Numbered from the stretch's first letter, positions 16,701-25,351 are shown. The stretch is 64,000 nt of DNA from Agrobacterium vitis (GCF_037039395.1 NZ_CP146244.1:558001-622000); one strand, 5' to 3'. Numbers and translations are program-made. Notes: generated by a model not told the origin, from the sequence alone.

Positions 16701-19080
16701 CGCCAATGCGCTGTCGGCAACGGTGACGGCAAACTCTGCGGATAACGTTCTGGCACCCTCCATCACCGGTGGTGCCGCGACGTCGGTTGCCATTGCCTCC
16801 TCGCCAAGCCATGGGGCAGCAACGGTATCCGGCACCACCCTTATCTATACGCCAACGGCTGGCTACTCTGGCTCAGACAGTTTTACCTACACGGCAACCA
16901 ATGCCACGGGAACATCCTCGCCAGCCACGGTGACCGTCACCGTCACAGACCCGACCTTCACCCTATCGCCGGCCTCCGGCACATTGACAGCGGCAACCGT
17001 GGGAACGGCCTATAGCGAGACGGTCACCGCTTCGGGTGGCACGTCTCCCTATAGCTATGCCGTCAGTTCCGGCACGCTTCCATCTGGTCTGACGTTGAAC
17101 ACTGCGACCGGCTCGATTTCCGGCACGCCGACGACCGCTGCCAATACCAGCTTCACCATCACGGCCACCGATGCCAACGGCGCCACAGGATCGGCAAGCT
17201 ATTCGCTTGCCGTCACGGAGCCATCGGTAACGCTGACTCTGTCTCCTTCTTCAGGAACGCTCACCACGGCAACAGTGGGCACGGCCTATAGCCAGTCCGT
17301 CACGACAACCAGTGGTACCGCTCCTTATACCTACGCTGGAACCGGCCTGCCGGATGGCCTTGTCCTTGATACGAGTACCGGAACCATCAGCGGAACGCCG
17401 ACGACGGCAGGAAGCTATGCTGTCGCTGTGACGGTCACCGATAGCGCGTCGCCCGCCAATAATGGCTCGGGCAACTATACGCTGACGGTTAACGCCGCGG
17501 CATCCATCGCCTTCTCGCCGGCTGGCGGAGCGCTAAAAGAAGCCATGGCGGGCGAGGCTTATAGCCAGCAGATATCGGCAACAGGCGGAACGGGATCGCT
17601 GATCTACAGCCTAGCCTCTGGAAGCCTGCCGAAAGGCATGGTGCTGAATATCTCGACCGGTGCGCTCAATGGTCCGCTCGATGCGGGGACGGAAGGCGAC
17701 TATTCCTTTTCCATCCAGGCCCGTGACAGCAATGGTGTGACCGGTGCGGCAAGCTATACTGTCAAAGTGACCACGCGCGCGGTAACTGTGGCGGATCATG
17801 TGGTCGAGGTTCCCGCAGGCTCCACGCCGAATAACGTCTATCTCAACAAAGACGCCACCGGGGGCCCGTTTACCGAGGCCGATATTGTCTCCGTCGAGCC
17901 TCCCGAGGCAGGGACGGCGACCCTTATTCAAGGTGAGGTTGCAGCCGTCTCTTCAGCTTCGCCTGTCGGCTGGTATTTGAAATTCACCCCGAACCCCGCC
18001 TATTCAGGACAAGCCCGCATCAGCTATCGCCTTGCCAGTTCGCTTGGAAATTCCAACACGGGCACTGTCACCTACAACATCAATTATAATGCCGAGCAGG
18101 TCGCAACGGATATCGACAACCTCGTACACAGCTTCGTAGAGACCCGCCAAAACCTGATCTCCTCTGCGATCAAGGTGCCAGGCCTGATGGAACGAGGCAG
18201 AATGGCCAGGGCGACGACCCCGGTGACAACCAAAATGTCTCCTTCCGCGCAGGGAATGACATTCGGCTTTTCCACCAGTCTTGCACAGATGGAATCGGCC
18301 CGTGACAGTGCTGACGGCATTGCTGGCGGCTATTCTTCGCCGTTCAATATCTGGATTGATGGCGTCTTTTTGGCCCATAACGACAAGGATACCAATGGCA
18401 GCAAGTGGGGGAGCTTTGCCATGATCAACATGGGAGCCGACTATCTGCTGACCGACAAGGCGCTGCTGGGTCTTTCGTTTCACTACGACCGGATGACGGA
18501 CCCGACGGATGAGGACGCCACGCTGACCGGCAATGGCTGGCTGGCTGGCCCCTATACCTCTTTCGAAGTAAGCAAAGGCCTGTTCTGGGATGCAAGCCTG
18601 CTTTATGGCGGGTCCTCAAACACCATCGATACCCAGCTCTGGGATGGCAATTTTGAGACCCGGCGCTGGATGTTGGATACGTCCATCAAGGGAAAATGGG
18701 CTTTAGACGAAGCGACCGTGGTGACACCGAAGCTAAGAGCGGTTTATTTTTCCGAAACCGTCGACGATTACGCCGTGGAAAACAGCTCCGGCGACACGAT
18801 CGATCTGGACGGTTTTACCTCGGAGCAGTTCAGGGTGAGCCTCGGCGCTGAAATCGCCCGTTCCTTTACGCTTGCAAGCGGCTCGACCCTGACGCCAAAA
18901 CTTGGTCTCACCACCGGCTTTTCTGGCCTTGACGGCTCCGGTTTGTTCGGATCGGTCACGGCTGGGGCATCACTGCAAACCTCCGAGGCTTGGGCGATTG
19001 AAGGCAATCTTCTGTTCAATATTGAAGGTGAGGGTGAAAAATCGGTCGGTGCGAAAGTCGGATTGTCGCGGAAATTTTGA
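13708..19080 (+). CDS. Giant repetitive autotransporter adhesin (FN3, Ig-like and putative-Ig modules)
   Basis: The 1790-residue protein starts with a long signal sequence ending near A-A-N-A (residue 54). After a unique region come four fibronectin type III modules (beginning P-G-A-P-T-I-G-T-A near residues 180, 361, 542 and 723). Three of these are each followed by a putative-Ig (He_PIG) module with L-P-A-G-L-S-L-N and E-I-S-G-T-P. Two cadherin/Ig-like plus PIG pairs follow (G-Y-S-G-S-D-S-F-T-Y-T-A near residues 870 and 1052), then further PIG modules. The last 250 residues, from about 1542, alternate as beta strands and end in phenylalanine, as expected for an autotransporter barrel. It should be surface-exposed and mediate adhesion or biofilm. 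Copy number of the repeats may vary. Confidence 0.87.
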   Translation: MQCGKSFRVTPALAKTKKAAWTWLKRSANAVFRAFIGILTILITGLSFATAANAALSASCSQVNSDFSSPRYLTNTDNFSPDYQGLSAGEYISWSFSTTGTAAGGTSSAIVIYSDNYNNLLVNESNLGGNINKSGNFTASASVDNLQMILDVTQDSSASPSNYNTLTFSAACYASAPTVPGAPTIGTATPGNAQATVSFTAPASNGGAAITSYTVTASPGGATASGSASPITVTGLTNGTAYTFTVTATNSIGTGAASAATSAVTPTAPTFTFSPASGSLTAATVGTAYSETITASGGTSPYTYAVTSGTLPAGLSLNTTTGEISGTPTTAGSASFTISATDANSATSSASYSLAVAAGLPGAPTIGTATAGNSQATVSFTAPASNGGAAITSYTVTASPGGATASGSASPITVTGLTNGTAYTFTVTATNSAGTGAASAATSAVTPTAPTFTFSPASGALTAATAGTAYSETVTASGGTSPYSYAVTSGTLPAGLSLNTSTGEISGTPTAAANTSFTVTATDANSATGSASYSLAVAADLPGAPTIGTASAGDTQATVSFTAPANDGGAAITSYTVTASPGGATASGSASPITVTGLTNGTAYTFTVTATNSAGTGAASAATSAVTPTAPTFTFSPASGALTAATVGTAYSETVTASGGTSPYSYAVTSGTLPAGLSLNTSTGEISGTPTAAANTSFTITATDANSATGSASYSLAVAADLPGAPTIGTASAGDTQATVSFIAPASDGGAAITSYTVTASPGGATASGSASPITVTGLTNGTAYTFTVTATNSAGTGTASVASNSVTPSAVLQAPVANAVSETVAANSSASAVTLNITGGTASSVAVASAASHGTATASGTSITYMPTPGYSGSDSFTYTATNATGTSSPATVTITVTVPTLVLSPSAGTLAAGTVGAAYSQTIAVSGGAEPYDYEFLSGSLPAGLSVTSSGAAAARVLSGSPSAAGTSNFTVKITDAYGATVTASYSITINAAAPIANALSATVTANSADNVLAPSITGGAATSVAIASSPSHGAATVSGTTLIYTPTAGYSGSDSFTYTATNATGTSSPATVTVTVTDPTFTLSPASGTLTAATVGTAYSETVTASGGTSPYSYAVSSGTLPSGLTLNTATGSISGTPTTAANTSFTITATDANGATGSASYSLAVTEPSVTLTLSPSSGTLTTATVGTAYSQSVTTTSGTAPYTYAGTGLPDGLVLDTSTGTISGTPTTAGSYAVAVTVTDSASPANNGSGNYTLTVNAAASIAFSPAGGALKEAMAGEAYSQQISATGGTGSLIYSLASGSLPKGMVLNISTGALNGPLDAGTEGDYSFSIQARDSNGVTGAASYTVKVTTRAVTVADHVVEVPAGSTPNNVYLNKDATGGPFTEADIVSVEPPEAGTATLIQGEVAAVSSASPVGWYLKFTPNPAYSGQARISYRLASSLGNSNTGTVTYNINYNAEQVATDIDNLVHSFVETRQNLISSAIKVPGLMERGRMARATTPVTTKMSPSAQGMTFGFSTSLAQMESARDSADGIAGGYSSPFNIWIDGVFLAHNDKDTNGSKWGSFAMINMGADYLLTDKALLGLSFHYDRMTDPTDEDATLTGNGWLAGPYTSFEVSKGLFWDASLLYGGSSNTIDTQLWDGNFETRRWMLDTSIKGKWALDEATVVTPKLRAVYFSETVDDYAVENSSGDTIDLDGFTSEQFRVSLGAEIARSFTLASGSTLTPKLGLTTGFSGLDGSGLFGSVTAGASLQTSEAWAIEGNLLFNIEGEGEKSVGAKVGLSRKF
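14242..16134 (+). repeat. 543-bp tandem repeat, three full copies and one FN3-only copy
   Basis: Near-identical units start at 14242, 14785, 15328 and 15871, each exactly 543 bp (181 codons) apart. A full unit encodes one FN3 and one putative-Ig module. The fourth copy stops after its FN3 part. Copies two and three agree over long runs even at third codon positions, which points to recent duplication or gene conversion. The array is a substrate for recombination. Confidence 0.92.
16159..17244 (+). repeat. Second 543-bp repeat pair (Ig-like plus putative-Ig)
   Basis: Two more units, starting at 16159 and 16702, are again exactly 543 bp apart although the first module is a cadherin/Ig-like domain rather than FN3. 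They share the segment encoding G-S-D-S-F-T-Y-T-A-T-N-A-T-G-T-S-S-P-A-T but are more diverged than the first array, so this duplication looks older. Confidence 0.8.
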
Positions 19081-19422
19081 CGCAAGTCAGAGAGACAGGA
19101 TTTTGAGCTGAGCATGGCTGCGGATAGCCAGTCTCGGCTCATTATCCGCTGTCGCGTTGGTTTGAAACAGCATTGGTTTGCCGGGTCAGGCAGTAATTTA
19201 CCGCCCTCTCATAGGCCGTAGAGAGCTGTTGTTTGGATGACGGGGCAGGCTCAGCGATACCCTGATTTGTCAGATGACCGATGGGTGTCAGCACTTTTTA
19301 CTAGGGGGTTGAGGGGCGCTGACGGAGGGCCGTCATTCAAGGCAAGGATAGCTTTAAGTTGCTTATTTTATAAATATTCTTCTTATAAGTGTAATTTGTT
19401 GGCAATTGAGGAGGAAAGCGCC
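19081..19422. other. 342-bp intergenic region before the oxidase pair
   Basis: No gene with coding character is seen. The part from about 19355 to 19400 is AT-rich (TTATTTTATAAATATTC and neighbours) and is the likely promoter zone of the lodA-like gene. A strong GAGGAGGA ribosome binding site at 19408-19415 decides the lodA-like start. I find no convincing terminator for the adhesin gene. Confidence 0.5.
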
Positions 19423-21441
19423 ATGGATCACATGAAATCATCTGCTGAGAGTAACGCGCCAAAGGTCGGTGACACGGTCATCGTGCGCGCCGCAATCCAT
19501 CCAGCCATCGGCATTGCCCGTATTGGTGATGCCAAAACAGAATATTTCATCGGCCCCGAAGTTACCGATGCCCCTCCGGAAAATGCACCGCCGCCATCAT
19601 TTTACCGAGACAAGACGGGCGCCATCAAGCGGCAGGCTGCCCGGTTTCGTATCTATGGCTATAATGCTGCCGGCGATGTCGTCAGCGAACTGACCAGCGG
19701 CAATGCCGATATCCATTGGACTGTGCATGTCGCCAATCGTAAAGCGCAATGGTACCAGTTCCAGTATGCTCTGGATATTCCAGAGGCAATCAATGCGCCT
19801 GACAATGCCTTTCCCCTGCGCAATCCAAAAGTCATGGATCGTTCGACCCTTGCCATCGATCCCGGCCCCCGCAGCATTTCAGGCTGCGATGTATCTGGAC
19901 CGGCCTATGCCTTCGACACTGGCACCTTCAAGGCGGCCGCCGCCGAGCCGGTTGTCGTGCCGCTGGGTGAACTCAAGACGGATGCGGAAGGGCGACTGAT
20001 CTTCCTGGGTGGGCATGGTAAATCGGCCTCGCCGACCAATGCCCCGGTCTTTGATCCGGCTAACCCGCCGAGCTTCAACAATGCCAATGATTGGTATGAC
20101 GATACGTCCGACGGCCCTGTGATGGCGCAGGTTTCCATCAATGGTCAATCGATCCCGGTGGAATCGGCCTGGGTGGTGGTGGCTCCGCCAAATTACGCGC
20201 CCGACATCATCAGTTGGCGCACGATGTATGACCTGATGTGCGATGTATCGGTTCAGGCGGGCTGGATGCCGATGCCCAGTGAACCATCCTTTACGCAAGA
20301 CATCCTGCCGATATTGCAGCGTCTCAGCAATCTGCAATGGGTCAACAAGGGCTTTGCGGCTTATTTCGGCAAAGGCTGCCCGCTGGATTTCAATAATCCC
20401 GATCTGCTTGCCAAGCTGTCGCAGAAACCGGCAGGGTTGAGGGATGGCGATGATCCCTACGGCGAATTGCGCCGCGCACTGTTCAACAGTTTCCGCCCGT
20501 CGGCGCCTATTGTGGCCGAGCCGGTGCAATGGCCGCATGTGCAGCCTTGGATCTATGGAGATGCTTTCGGCAGTTTCTCCGAAACTGGCCCCGGCAACAT
20601 GCTGACCATGACGGGTCTGCAAGAAGCCATTCTGCGCAAATGGGTGGGAGGCAGCTTTATCGACGACTGGCCGGAGGCGATAAAACCGGTCTCGAAGATT
20701 GAAGAGGTTCCGCTTGCTGGGCAGCCACATATGCTGGATAAGGCCGCCTTGCATTATTGCCTCTCCGACACATTCCATCCGGGCTGCGAGATGACCTGGC
20801 CAATGCGCCACGCCAGTCTTTACTCCGCCCCCTTCCGCATCCGTCTGCGTCCTGCCAGTACCCCTGAGCCGGACTATGGATCGACCATGACGCCCATTCT
20901 GGTGGAAAAGGTTGGCGGACCGCTCTACGCCCAGCCGCCGGGCGGCATTACCCGTTGGATGGCCATACCCTGGCAGGGCGACACGGCTTTCTGCCGCTCG
21001 GGTTACGATCCAGAATTTGATCCTTATTTGCCGACTTTCTGGGCGGCGCGCGTGCCCAATCAGGTGCTGAGCGAGGAGGATTACAACAAGGTCATCGACA
21101 CCTCCCTGCCACGCGCGGAGCGTCTTGCGGCCTATAGCCGCCGCGTCAACTGGCTGCGTGCAATCATGAACCACGATACGGCGCAGGTCATGATGGATAT
21201 GATCGCGGAATTCGGGCAGCTCGGCATTGTCGAGGCACGGCCGGGCGTAAAGGATGATCCTGATTTCCCCGAGTATATCTATGTCGAGACATTGGCCGTC
21301 AGCAAACTCAAGCATGCCGCCGATCATGCGGTTCGCTTGCTTGCAGAGGCTCCGCAGCCGCTGACCAAGCTGGAAAAGGCCGGTTGGGCAAGCCGCGAGC
21401 AGTTTGAAGCGTTTCGGGCTGTCCGTGTTCAAAAGCGTTAA
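19423..21441 (+). CDS. LodA/GoxA-family cysteine tryptophylquinone amino-acid oxidase
   Basis: The 672-residue protein matches the LodA family. These enzymes oxidatively deaminate an amino acid (lysine epsilon-amine in LodA, glycine in GoxA) and release hydrogen peroxide and ammonia. It opens with A-A-I-H-P-A-I-G-I-A-R-I-G-D, a family hallmark. It has P-G-C-E-M-T-W-P-M-R-H around Cys455 and I-P-W-Q-G-D-T-A-F-C around Trp517. Their 62-residue spacing is close to that of the Cys and Trp that cross-link to form the quinone cofactor in LodA. There is no Sec signal, as in known members. The ATG at 19423 has a GAGGAGGA site. The LodB-type flavoprotein gene follows directly. The substrate cannot be told from sequence. 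Confidence 0.88.
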   Translation: MDHMKSSAESNAPKVGDTVIVRAAIHPAIGIARIGDAKTEYFIGPEVTDAPPENAPPPSFYRDKTGAIKRQAARFRIYGYNAAGDVVSELTSGNADIHWTVHVANRKAQWYQFQYALDIPEAINAPDNAFPLRNPKVMDRSTLAIDPGPRSISGCDVSGPAYAFDTGTFKAAAAEPVVVPLGELKTDAEGRLIFLGGHGKSASPTNAPVFDPANPPSFNNANDWYDDTSDGPVMAQVSINGQSIPVESAWVVVAPPNYAPDIISWRTMYDLMCDVSVQAGWMPMPSEPSFTQDILPILQRLSNLQWVNKGFAAYFGKGCPLDFNNPDLLAKLSQKPAGLRDGDDPYGELRRALFNSFRPSAPIVAEPVQWPHVQPWIYGDAFGSFSETGPGNMLTMTGLQEAILRKWVGGSFIDDWPEAIKPVSKIEEVPLAGQPHMLDKAALHYCLSDTFHPGCEMTWPMRHASLYSAPFRIRLRPASTPEPDYGSTMTPILVEKVGGPLYAQPPGGITRWMAIPWQGDTAFCRSGYDPEFDPYLPTFWAARVPNQVLSEEDYNKVIDTSLPRAERLAAYSRRVNWLRAIMNHDTAQVMMDMIAEFGQLGIVEARPGVKDDPDFPEYIYVETLAVSKLKHAADHAVRLLAEAPQPLTKLEKAGWASREQFEAFRAVRVQKR

Positions 21442-21481
21442 AAATCAGGAGCCAACGGCCCCGCCGGAGGGCGGCGGGGCT

Positions 21482-22582
21482 GTGTTCGATATTGTTGTGG
21501 CCGGGGCGGGACCGGCAGGGGCCATTGCCGCCCGTCACCTTGCTCGCGCAGGCCGGTCTGTCGTCATGCTCGACCGGCTGCGTTCCCATACACCGCGTCT
21601 AGGCGAAACATTGCCGGGCGCGGCGCAAAGGCTTTTGGTTCAGCAGGGTCTTGCCGATCTTGCCGTGCCAGGGCCGCACCATGCTCCGGTTGGCGGCGGC
21701 CTGACGGTCTGGGGCGATGAGCATGTGGTGGCAAGCGATACTTTGCGTGATCCCTATGGGCCTGGTCTGCGCCTGGATCGTGCCCAGTTCGATGCGGATC
21801 TTCGCAATGCCAGCCTTGAAGCCAATGGCCTTTGGTGGAAGGTGAATGTCAGCGACATCAAAAGGCAAGACGGGTTGTGGGTGATCGGGCTGGATGACGG
21901 GCGTATCATCCGCGCTCCCTATATTATCGATGCGACGGGGCGTTCGGCGCGGATTGTCCGCCTGCTTAGTGTTGCACAGCAACGCGGGGCTGCGCTGGTC
22001 TCTCTATATCAAGTCGCAAAGCCCCAAAAAAATGCTGATCTGGAGCGGACGCTGATCGAGGCCACGCCTGATGGCTGGATTTATGCGGGCCGGCTTGCAA
22101 ATGGCTTTTGGGCCGTTGGCTATCACACATCGCCCCAGGAGGCTGTGCGGCTGCGGCGATTGCCCGATCGCCGTATTGCAATTTTTACTGAAGCGCCCCA
22201 TTTGACCTCCTGTCTGGGGGCGCTGGAATGGGAGGGGCCGGTCTTTGCCCGTGATGCCCGCAGTCTGAGCGCCATCGCACCGTGCGGTGAAGGTTGGTAT
22301 GCTGTCGGGGATGCCGCCCTGGCTTTTGATCCGATTGCAGGCCAAGGCCTGTTCAATGCCCTTCGCACTGGAATGGCAGCAGCCGAGGGCATTCTTGCTT
22401 CTTCAGCGACGGGCTTGTCGTCTTACACGCAGGAACTGGCGCGCGTCCGGGCAATCTATAGCACCCGGCGGCAAAGCCTCTATTGCTCTGAAAGCCGTTG
22501 GCTGGAAAATGATTTCTGGAGAGTGCAGCAAGATCGGGAGACTGGACCTATTGATGTGGCTCGCCAACGCATCGCCACATGA
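21482..22582 (+). CDS. LodB-type FAD flavoprotein needed for quinone cofactor maturation
   Basis: This is a tryptophan-halogenase-like or p-hydroxybenzoate-hydroxylase-fold flavoprotein. The dinucleotide motif V-V-A-G-A-G-P-A-G-A-I-A-A opens the protein. Further on come L-D-R-A-Q-F-D and the second FAD motif V-G-D-A-A-L-A-F-D-P-I-A-G-Q-G. LodB and GoxB are required to build the cysteine tryptophylquinone in their partner oxidases. I place the start at GTG 21482, just before the FAD motif and after a GGAGGG site. A TTG at 21404 and a GTG at 21425 in the same frame would overlap lodA and are alternatives. From 21482 the product has 366 residues. The gene converges on the mnh operon. Confidence 0.85.
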   Translation: MFDIVVAGAGPAGAIAARHLARAGRSVVMLDRLRSHTPRLGETLPGAAQRLLVQQGLADLAVPGPHHAPVGGGLTVWGDEHVVASDTLRDPYGPGLRLDRAQFDADLRNASLEANGLWWKVNVSDIKRQDGLWVIGLDDGRIIRAPYIIDATGRSARIVRLLSVAQQRGAALVSLYQVAKPQKNADLERTLIEATPDGWIYAGRLANGFWAVGYHTSPQEAVRLRRLPDRRIAIFTEAPHLTSCLGALEWEGPVFARDARSLSAIAPCGEGWYAVGDAALAFDPIAGQGLFNALRTGMAAAEGILASSATGLSSYTQELARVRAIYSTRRQSLYCSESRWLENDFWRVQQDRETGPIDVARQRIAT

Positions 22583-22600
22583 AGGGCTGCCAAGCGGGTT

Positions 22601-22969
22601 TTACTCCCCTTGAGATTTTGCAATCTGTTTGGGCGGCACATTTCCATTTCTCTCGACCCGGTCACGGTGAAGCGCCGCACGGGCCAGCATCATCAGCGTG
22701 ACTGGTGTTGTGACCGTAACGAAAATGCCGATCAGGATTTCATGGATCGCCAGGCGCGACGATGCAATTGAAAAAAAGATCATCGATCCAAGCATGATCC
22801 CACCGACGCCCCAGCTGGTTCCAAGCGTTGGCGCGTGGATGCGCTCATAGAAGGTTGGCAAGCGCAGGAATCCGATTGCGCCAATCAGCGCCAGCGTCGC
22901 GCCAACCAGCAGGAAAAAGGCAATGCAGATGGCGGCCCAGACCGGAATATCCGTTGCGGAATAGATCAT
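22601..22969 (-). CDS. mnhG: Na+(K+)/H+ antiporter subunit G
   Basis: This 122-residue protein has three hydrophobic spans at about residues 8-32, 45-64 and 70-93. It carries the MnhG/PhaG signature I-G-F-L-R-L-P-T-F-Y-E-R-I-H-A-P-T. It is the last gene of the six-gene minus-strand operon encoding a multisubunit monovalent cation/proton antiporter of the inner membrane. The tail after residue 100 is basic and variable. Its ATG overlaps the stop of subunit F by four bases. Confidence 0.92.
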   Translation of the reverse strand: MIYSATDIPVWAAICIAFFLLVGATLALIGAIGFLRLPTFYERIHAPTLGTSWGVGGIMLGSMIFFSIASSRLAIHEILIGIFVTVTTPVTLMMLARAALHRDRVERNGNVPPKQIAKSQGE

Positions 22970-23247
22970 TCGATCACCTCCCCACGCATCAGAAATTTAC
23001 CCAGGGCTACGGAGGCCACAAATCCCAACATGCCGATCACCAGGGCGGCTTCAAAATAAATCACCCGGCCCGTGCCGATACCGAAAGTCACCAGGAGCAA
23101 CATGGCATTGATGTAGAACGTGTCGAGGCCGATGATCCGGTCCTGAGCGCGGGGTCCGATGAACATTCGCACCGAAACGATAGCCATGGAGGCGACGAGC
23201 ATCAATTGGGCGAGCGAGACGGCGCTGAAGAGAATAATTGCACTCAT
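22966..23247 (-). CDS. mnhF: Na+(K+)/H+ antiporter subunit F
   Basis: The 93-residue protein has three membrane spans and the family segment R-M-F-I-G-P-R-A-Q-D-R-I-I-G-L-D-T, characteristic of MnhF/PhaF. Subunit F is part of the antiporter complex; Mrp homologs of it have been linked to cholate efflux. It overlaps both neighbours by four bases, so the operon is translationally coupled. Confidence 0.93.
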   Translation of the reverse strand: MSAIILFSAVSLAQLMLVASMAIVSVRMFIGPRAQDRIIGLDTFYINAMLLLVTFGIGTGRVIYFEAALVIGMLGFVASVALGKFLMRGEVIE

Positions 23248-23720
23248 GCGAATATCTCCAATAGCAGTTTTTCGTAGCGGTTCTTGATCGTATCGCGCCA
23301 GACGGATTCGTCTTTGATATCGAGCACATGAAGAAGCACGGAATTGTCGTTGGAATCATATTCAAGCCAGGCCGAACCCGGTGTGCTTGTCAGGATCACC
23401 GCCAGCACTGCTAGTGCGAATTGGCTCTTGATTTCCAGCTGAATAATCACAAATCCCGGATCGTGCTGCCGCGATCCGCTCCTGATGATGATGGCGGCCA
23501 CGGCAATGTTCGACTTGGCGATATCGTAGAGCACGACAAGAAACAGCTTGGGCAGAAGATACCATTTTTTCAGGTGCGGCTTTTCAGGACGCAGCGATGC
23601 CATGGCCCAGCCTGCGAAGACAGCGACGAATATGCCCAGGATCAAATGGCCAAGGGTGAAACCATTGAGCAGCAGCCACATGACGACCAGCGACAGGGTG
23701 AGAACCGGATAGGGCAACAT
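23244..23720 (-). CDS. mnhE: Na+(K+)/H+ antiporter subunit E
   Basis: The 158-residue protein has N-terminal spans at about residues 5-40, then L-P-K-L-F-L-V-V-L-Y-D-I-A-K-S-N. The late segment S-T-P-G-S-A-W-L-E-Y-D is typical of MnhE/PhaE, followed by a soluble tail. It is thought to help assemble the antiporter complex. Its ATG shares one base with the TAA of subunit D. Confidence 0.92.
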   Translation of the reverse strand: MLPYPVLTLSLVVMWLLLNGFTLGHLILGIFVAVFAGWAMASLRPEKPHLKKWYLLPKLFLVVLYDIAKSNIAVAAIIIRSGSRQHDPGFVIIQLEIKSQFALAVLAVILTSTPGSAWLEYDSNDNSVLLHVLDIKDESVWRDTIKNRYEKLLLEIFA

Positions 23721-25351
23721 TACTCGCTCTCCTTTCCGGCGCTGGGCTCGATTTTAAAGGCGGGAATTTGCGTCGCATTGCGAACCGCATCGATGTAATT
23801 TGCCGGCTTGCTCAATGCGCGGATCGTCGTGTCCATATATTGCATTGCCGGTCCGGCCTGGATGGTCAGAGCGAGCGTGAGCGCCAGCAAAAACATCACG
23901 GGTACGATTTCGATGACGAGGACACGCGGAACGGTGCCTTCGATAGAGCTCCAGAACGTGCGGATGCCAGCGCGGGTCATGGAAATCAGCGCGGCGATAC
24001 CCGAGAGAATGACCAGCACGATCAGCGCCCAGATCGCTATGGTCGGTGGCGACCCGATGGCACCGGTGCCCATCATCGCCGACAGCATCGCAAATTTGGC
24101 GATGAAGCCGGACAGCGGCGGCAGGCCGGAGAGCAATATTCCGCAGGCAGCAAAACAAACGCCGAGGATCGCCATGGTGCCGGGCATTGTGACGCCCTCT
24201 TCTTCATAGGGCGCCTGCTCATCCGCATCGCCATAGGCATCCATCGTCACCGCAAGAACATTGGCGCCGGCATCCTGCCCCCGTTCGACAAGCTCGATCA
24301 GCATGAAGAATGCGCTGATGGTCAGTGTCGAGCTGACAAGATAAAGCAGAGCGCCAGAGGAGACGGCCCCGTCATTGATCCCGACAACCATCAACAAGGT
24401 ACCCGAAGACACTAGAACCGAAAACCCGGCCAGCCGCCCAAGGGCCTGGGAGGCGAGGACACCAATCGTCCCGAAAATAAGCGTTGCCATGCCGCCATAG
24501 AGCAGCACGCCCGCGCCAAAGCCCGCCGATGGGCCTTCCCCGAACAACAGCATGGTCAGCCGCAGGATGACATAGATCCCGAGCTTGCTCATGATGGCGA
24601 AAATGCCGGCCACGGGAGCCGCCGCGGCGCTATAGGCGGTCGGTAGCCAGAAGCAGAGCGGCCACATGCCCGCCTTAATGAGGAAGACGACACCCAATAT
24701 GCCAGCGCCTGCTTCCATCAACATGCGACGGTCCGGTTCCATTTCAGGAATGCGGGCCGCAAGATCGGCCATGTTGAGGGTGCCAGCCGTGCCATAAATC
24801 AAGCTGACGCCGATCAGGAACAGCAGGGCGGCGACCAGGTTGACGGCAATGTAATGCAGCCCCGCCTTGACCCGAAGCGGTCCGGACCCATGCAGCAGGA
24901 GACCATAGGATGCGGCCAGCATCACCTCGAAAAACACGAAGAGATTGAAGAGGTCTCCCGTCAGGAAAGCGCCGTTGACGCCCATCAGCAGCAGTTGGAA
25001 CATGCTGTGAAAATGTGCGCCGACCGCATGCCAGCGGGCAAACGAAAACACCAGGGCCGGGATGGCGAGCAATGCCGTCAACAGCAGCATCAGGGCCGAC
25101 AAACCATCCAGCACCAGCACGATGCCGAACGGCGCGGCCCAGTTGCCAACCAGATAGACGCCCTCGAAGCTGTTCGGTCCGCTCTCGATGCGAAACAGAA
25201 TAATGGCGATGGCAGTCAGCACGACCGCGGAGACAAGGCTGATCATCGCCTTGGTCAGCCTTCGGCGCTCATCGACGAGCAGAAGCACCGCACTGGCAAC
25301 CAACGGCACCAGCACGGGTGCAATGATCAGATGGTGGGCCCAACCATTCAT
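23720..25351 (-). CDS. mnhD: Na+(K+)/H+ antiporter subunit D
   Basis: This 543-residue membrane protein is homologous to proton-pumping NADH dehydrogenase subunits NuoM/NuoN. It has about 14 hydrophobic helices. The conserved lysine helix is G-V-V-F-L-I-K-A-G-M-W-P-L-C-F-W-L-P near residue 225. F-E-V-M-L-A-A-S-Y-G-L holds the conserved glutamate near residue 140. Together with subunit A it forms the ion-conducting core. A hydrophilic loop at about residues 365-390 is long and acidic (D-A-Y-G-D-A-D-E-Q-A-P-Y-E-E-E). The ATG overlaps the mnhC stop. Confidence 0.94.
   Translation of the reverse strand: MNGWAHHLIIAPVLVPLVASAVLLLVDERRRLTKAMISLVSAVVLTAIAIILFRIESGPNSFEGVYLVGNWAAPFGIVLVLDGLSALMLLLTALLAIPALVFSFARWHAVGAHFHSMFQLLLMGVNGAFLTGDLFNLFVFFEVMLAASYGLLLHGSGPLRVKAGLHYIAVNLVAALLFLIGVSLIYGTAGTLNMADLAARIPEMEPDRRMLMEAGAGILGVVFLIKAGMWPLCFWLPTAYSAAAAPVAGIFAIMSKLGIYVILRLTMLLFGEGPSAGFGAGVLLYGGMATLIFGTIGVLASQALGRLAGFSVLVSSGTLLMVVGINDGAVSSGALLYLVSSTLTISAFFMLIELVERGQDAGANVLAVTMDAYGDADEQAPYEEEGVTMPGTMAILGVCFAACGILLSGLPPLSGFIAKFAMLSAMMGTGAIGSPPTIAIWALIVLVILSGIAALISMTRAGIRTFWSSIEGTVPRVLVIEIVPVMFLLALTLALTIQAGPAMQYMDTTIRALSKPANYIDAVRNATQIPAFKIEPSAGKESE

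Noticed and set aside
19879..21432. 517-codon minus-strand frame
   Set aside because: Antisense of the LodA-like gene, with Arg/His-rich composition and no motif.
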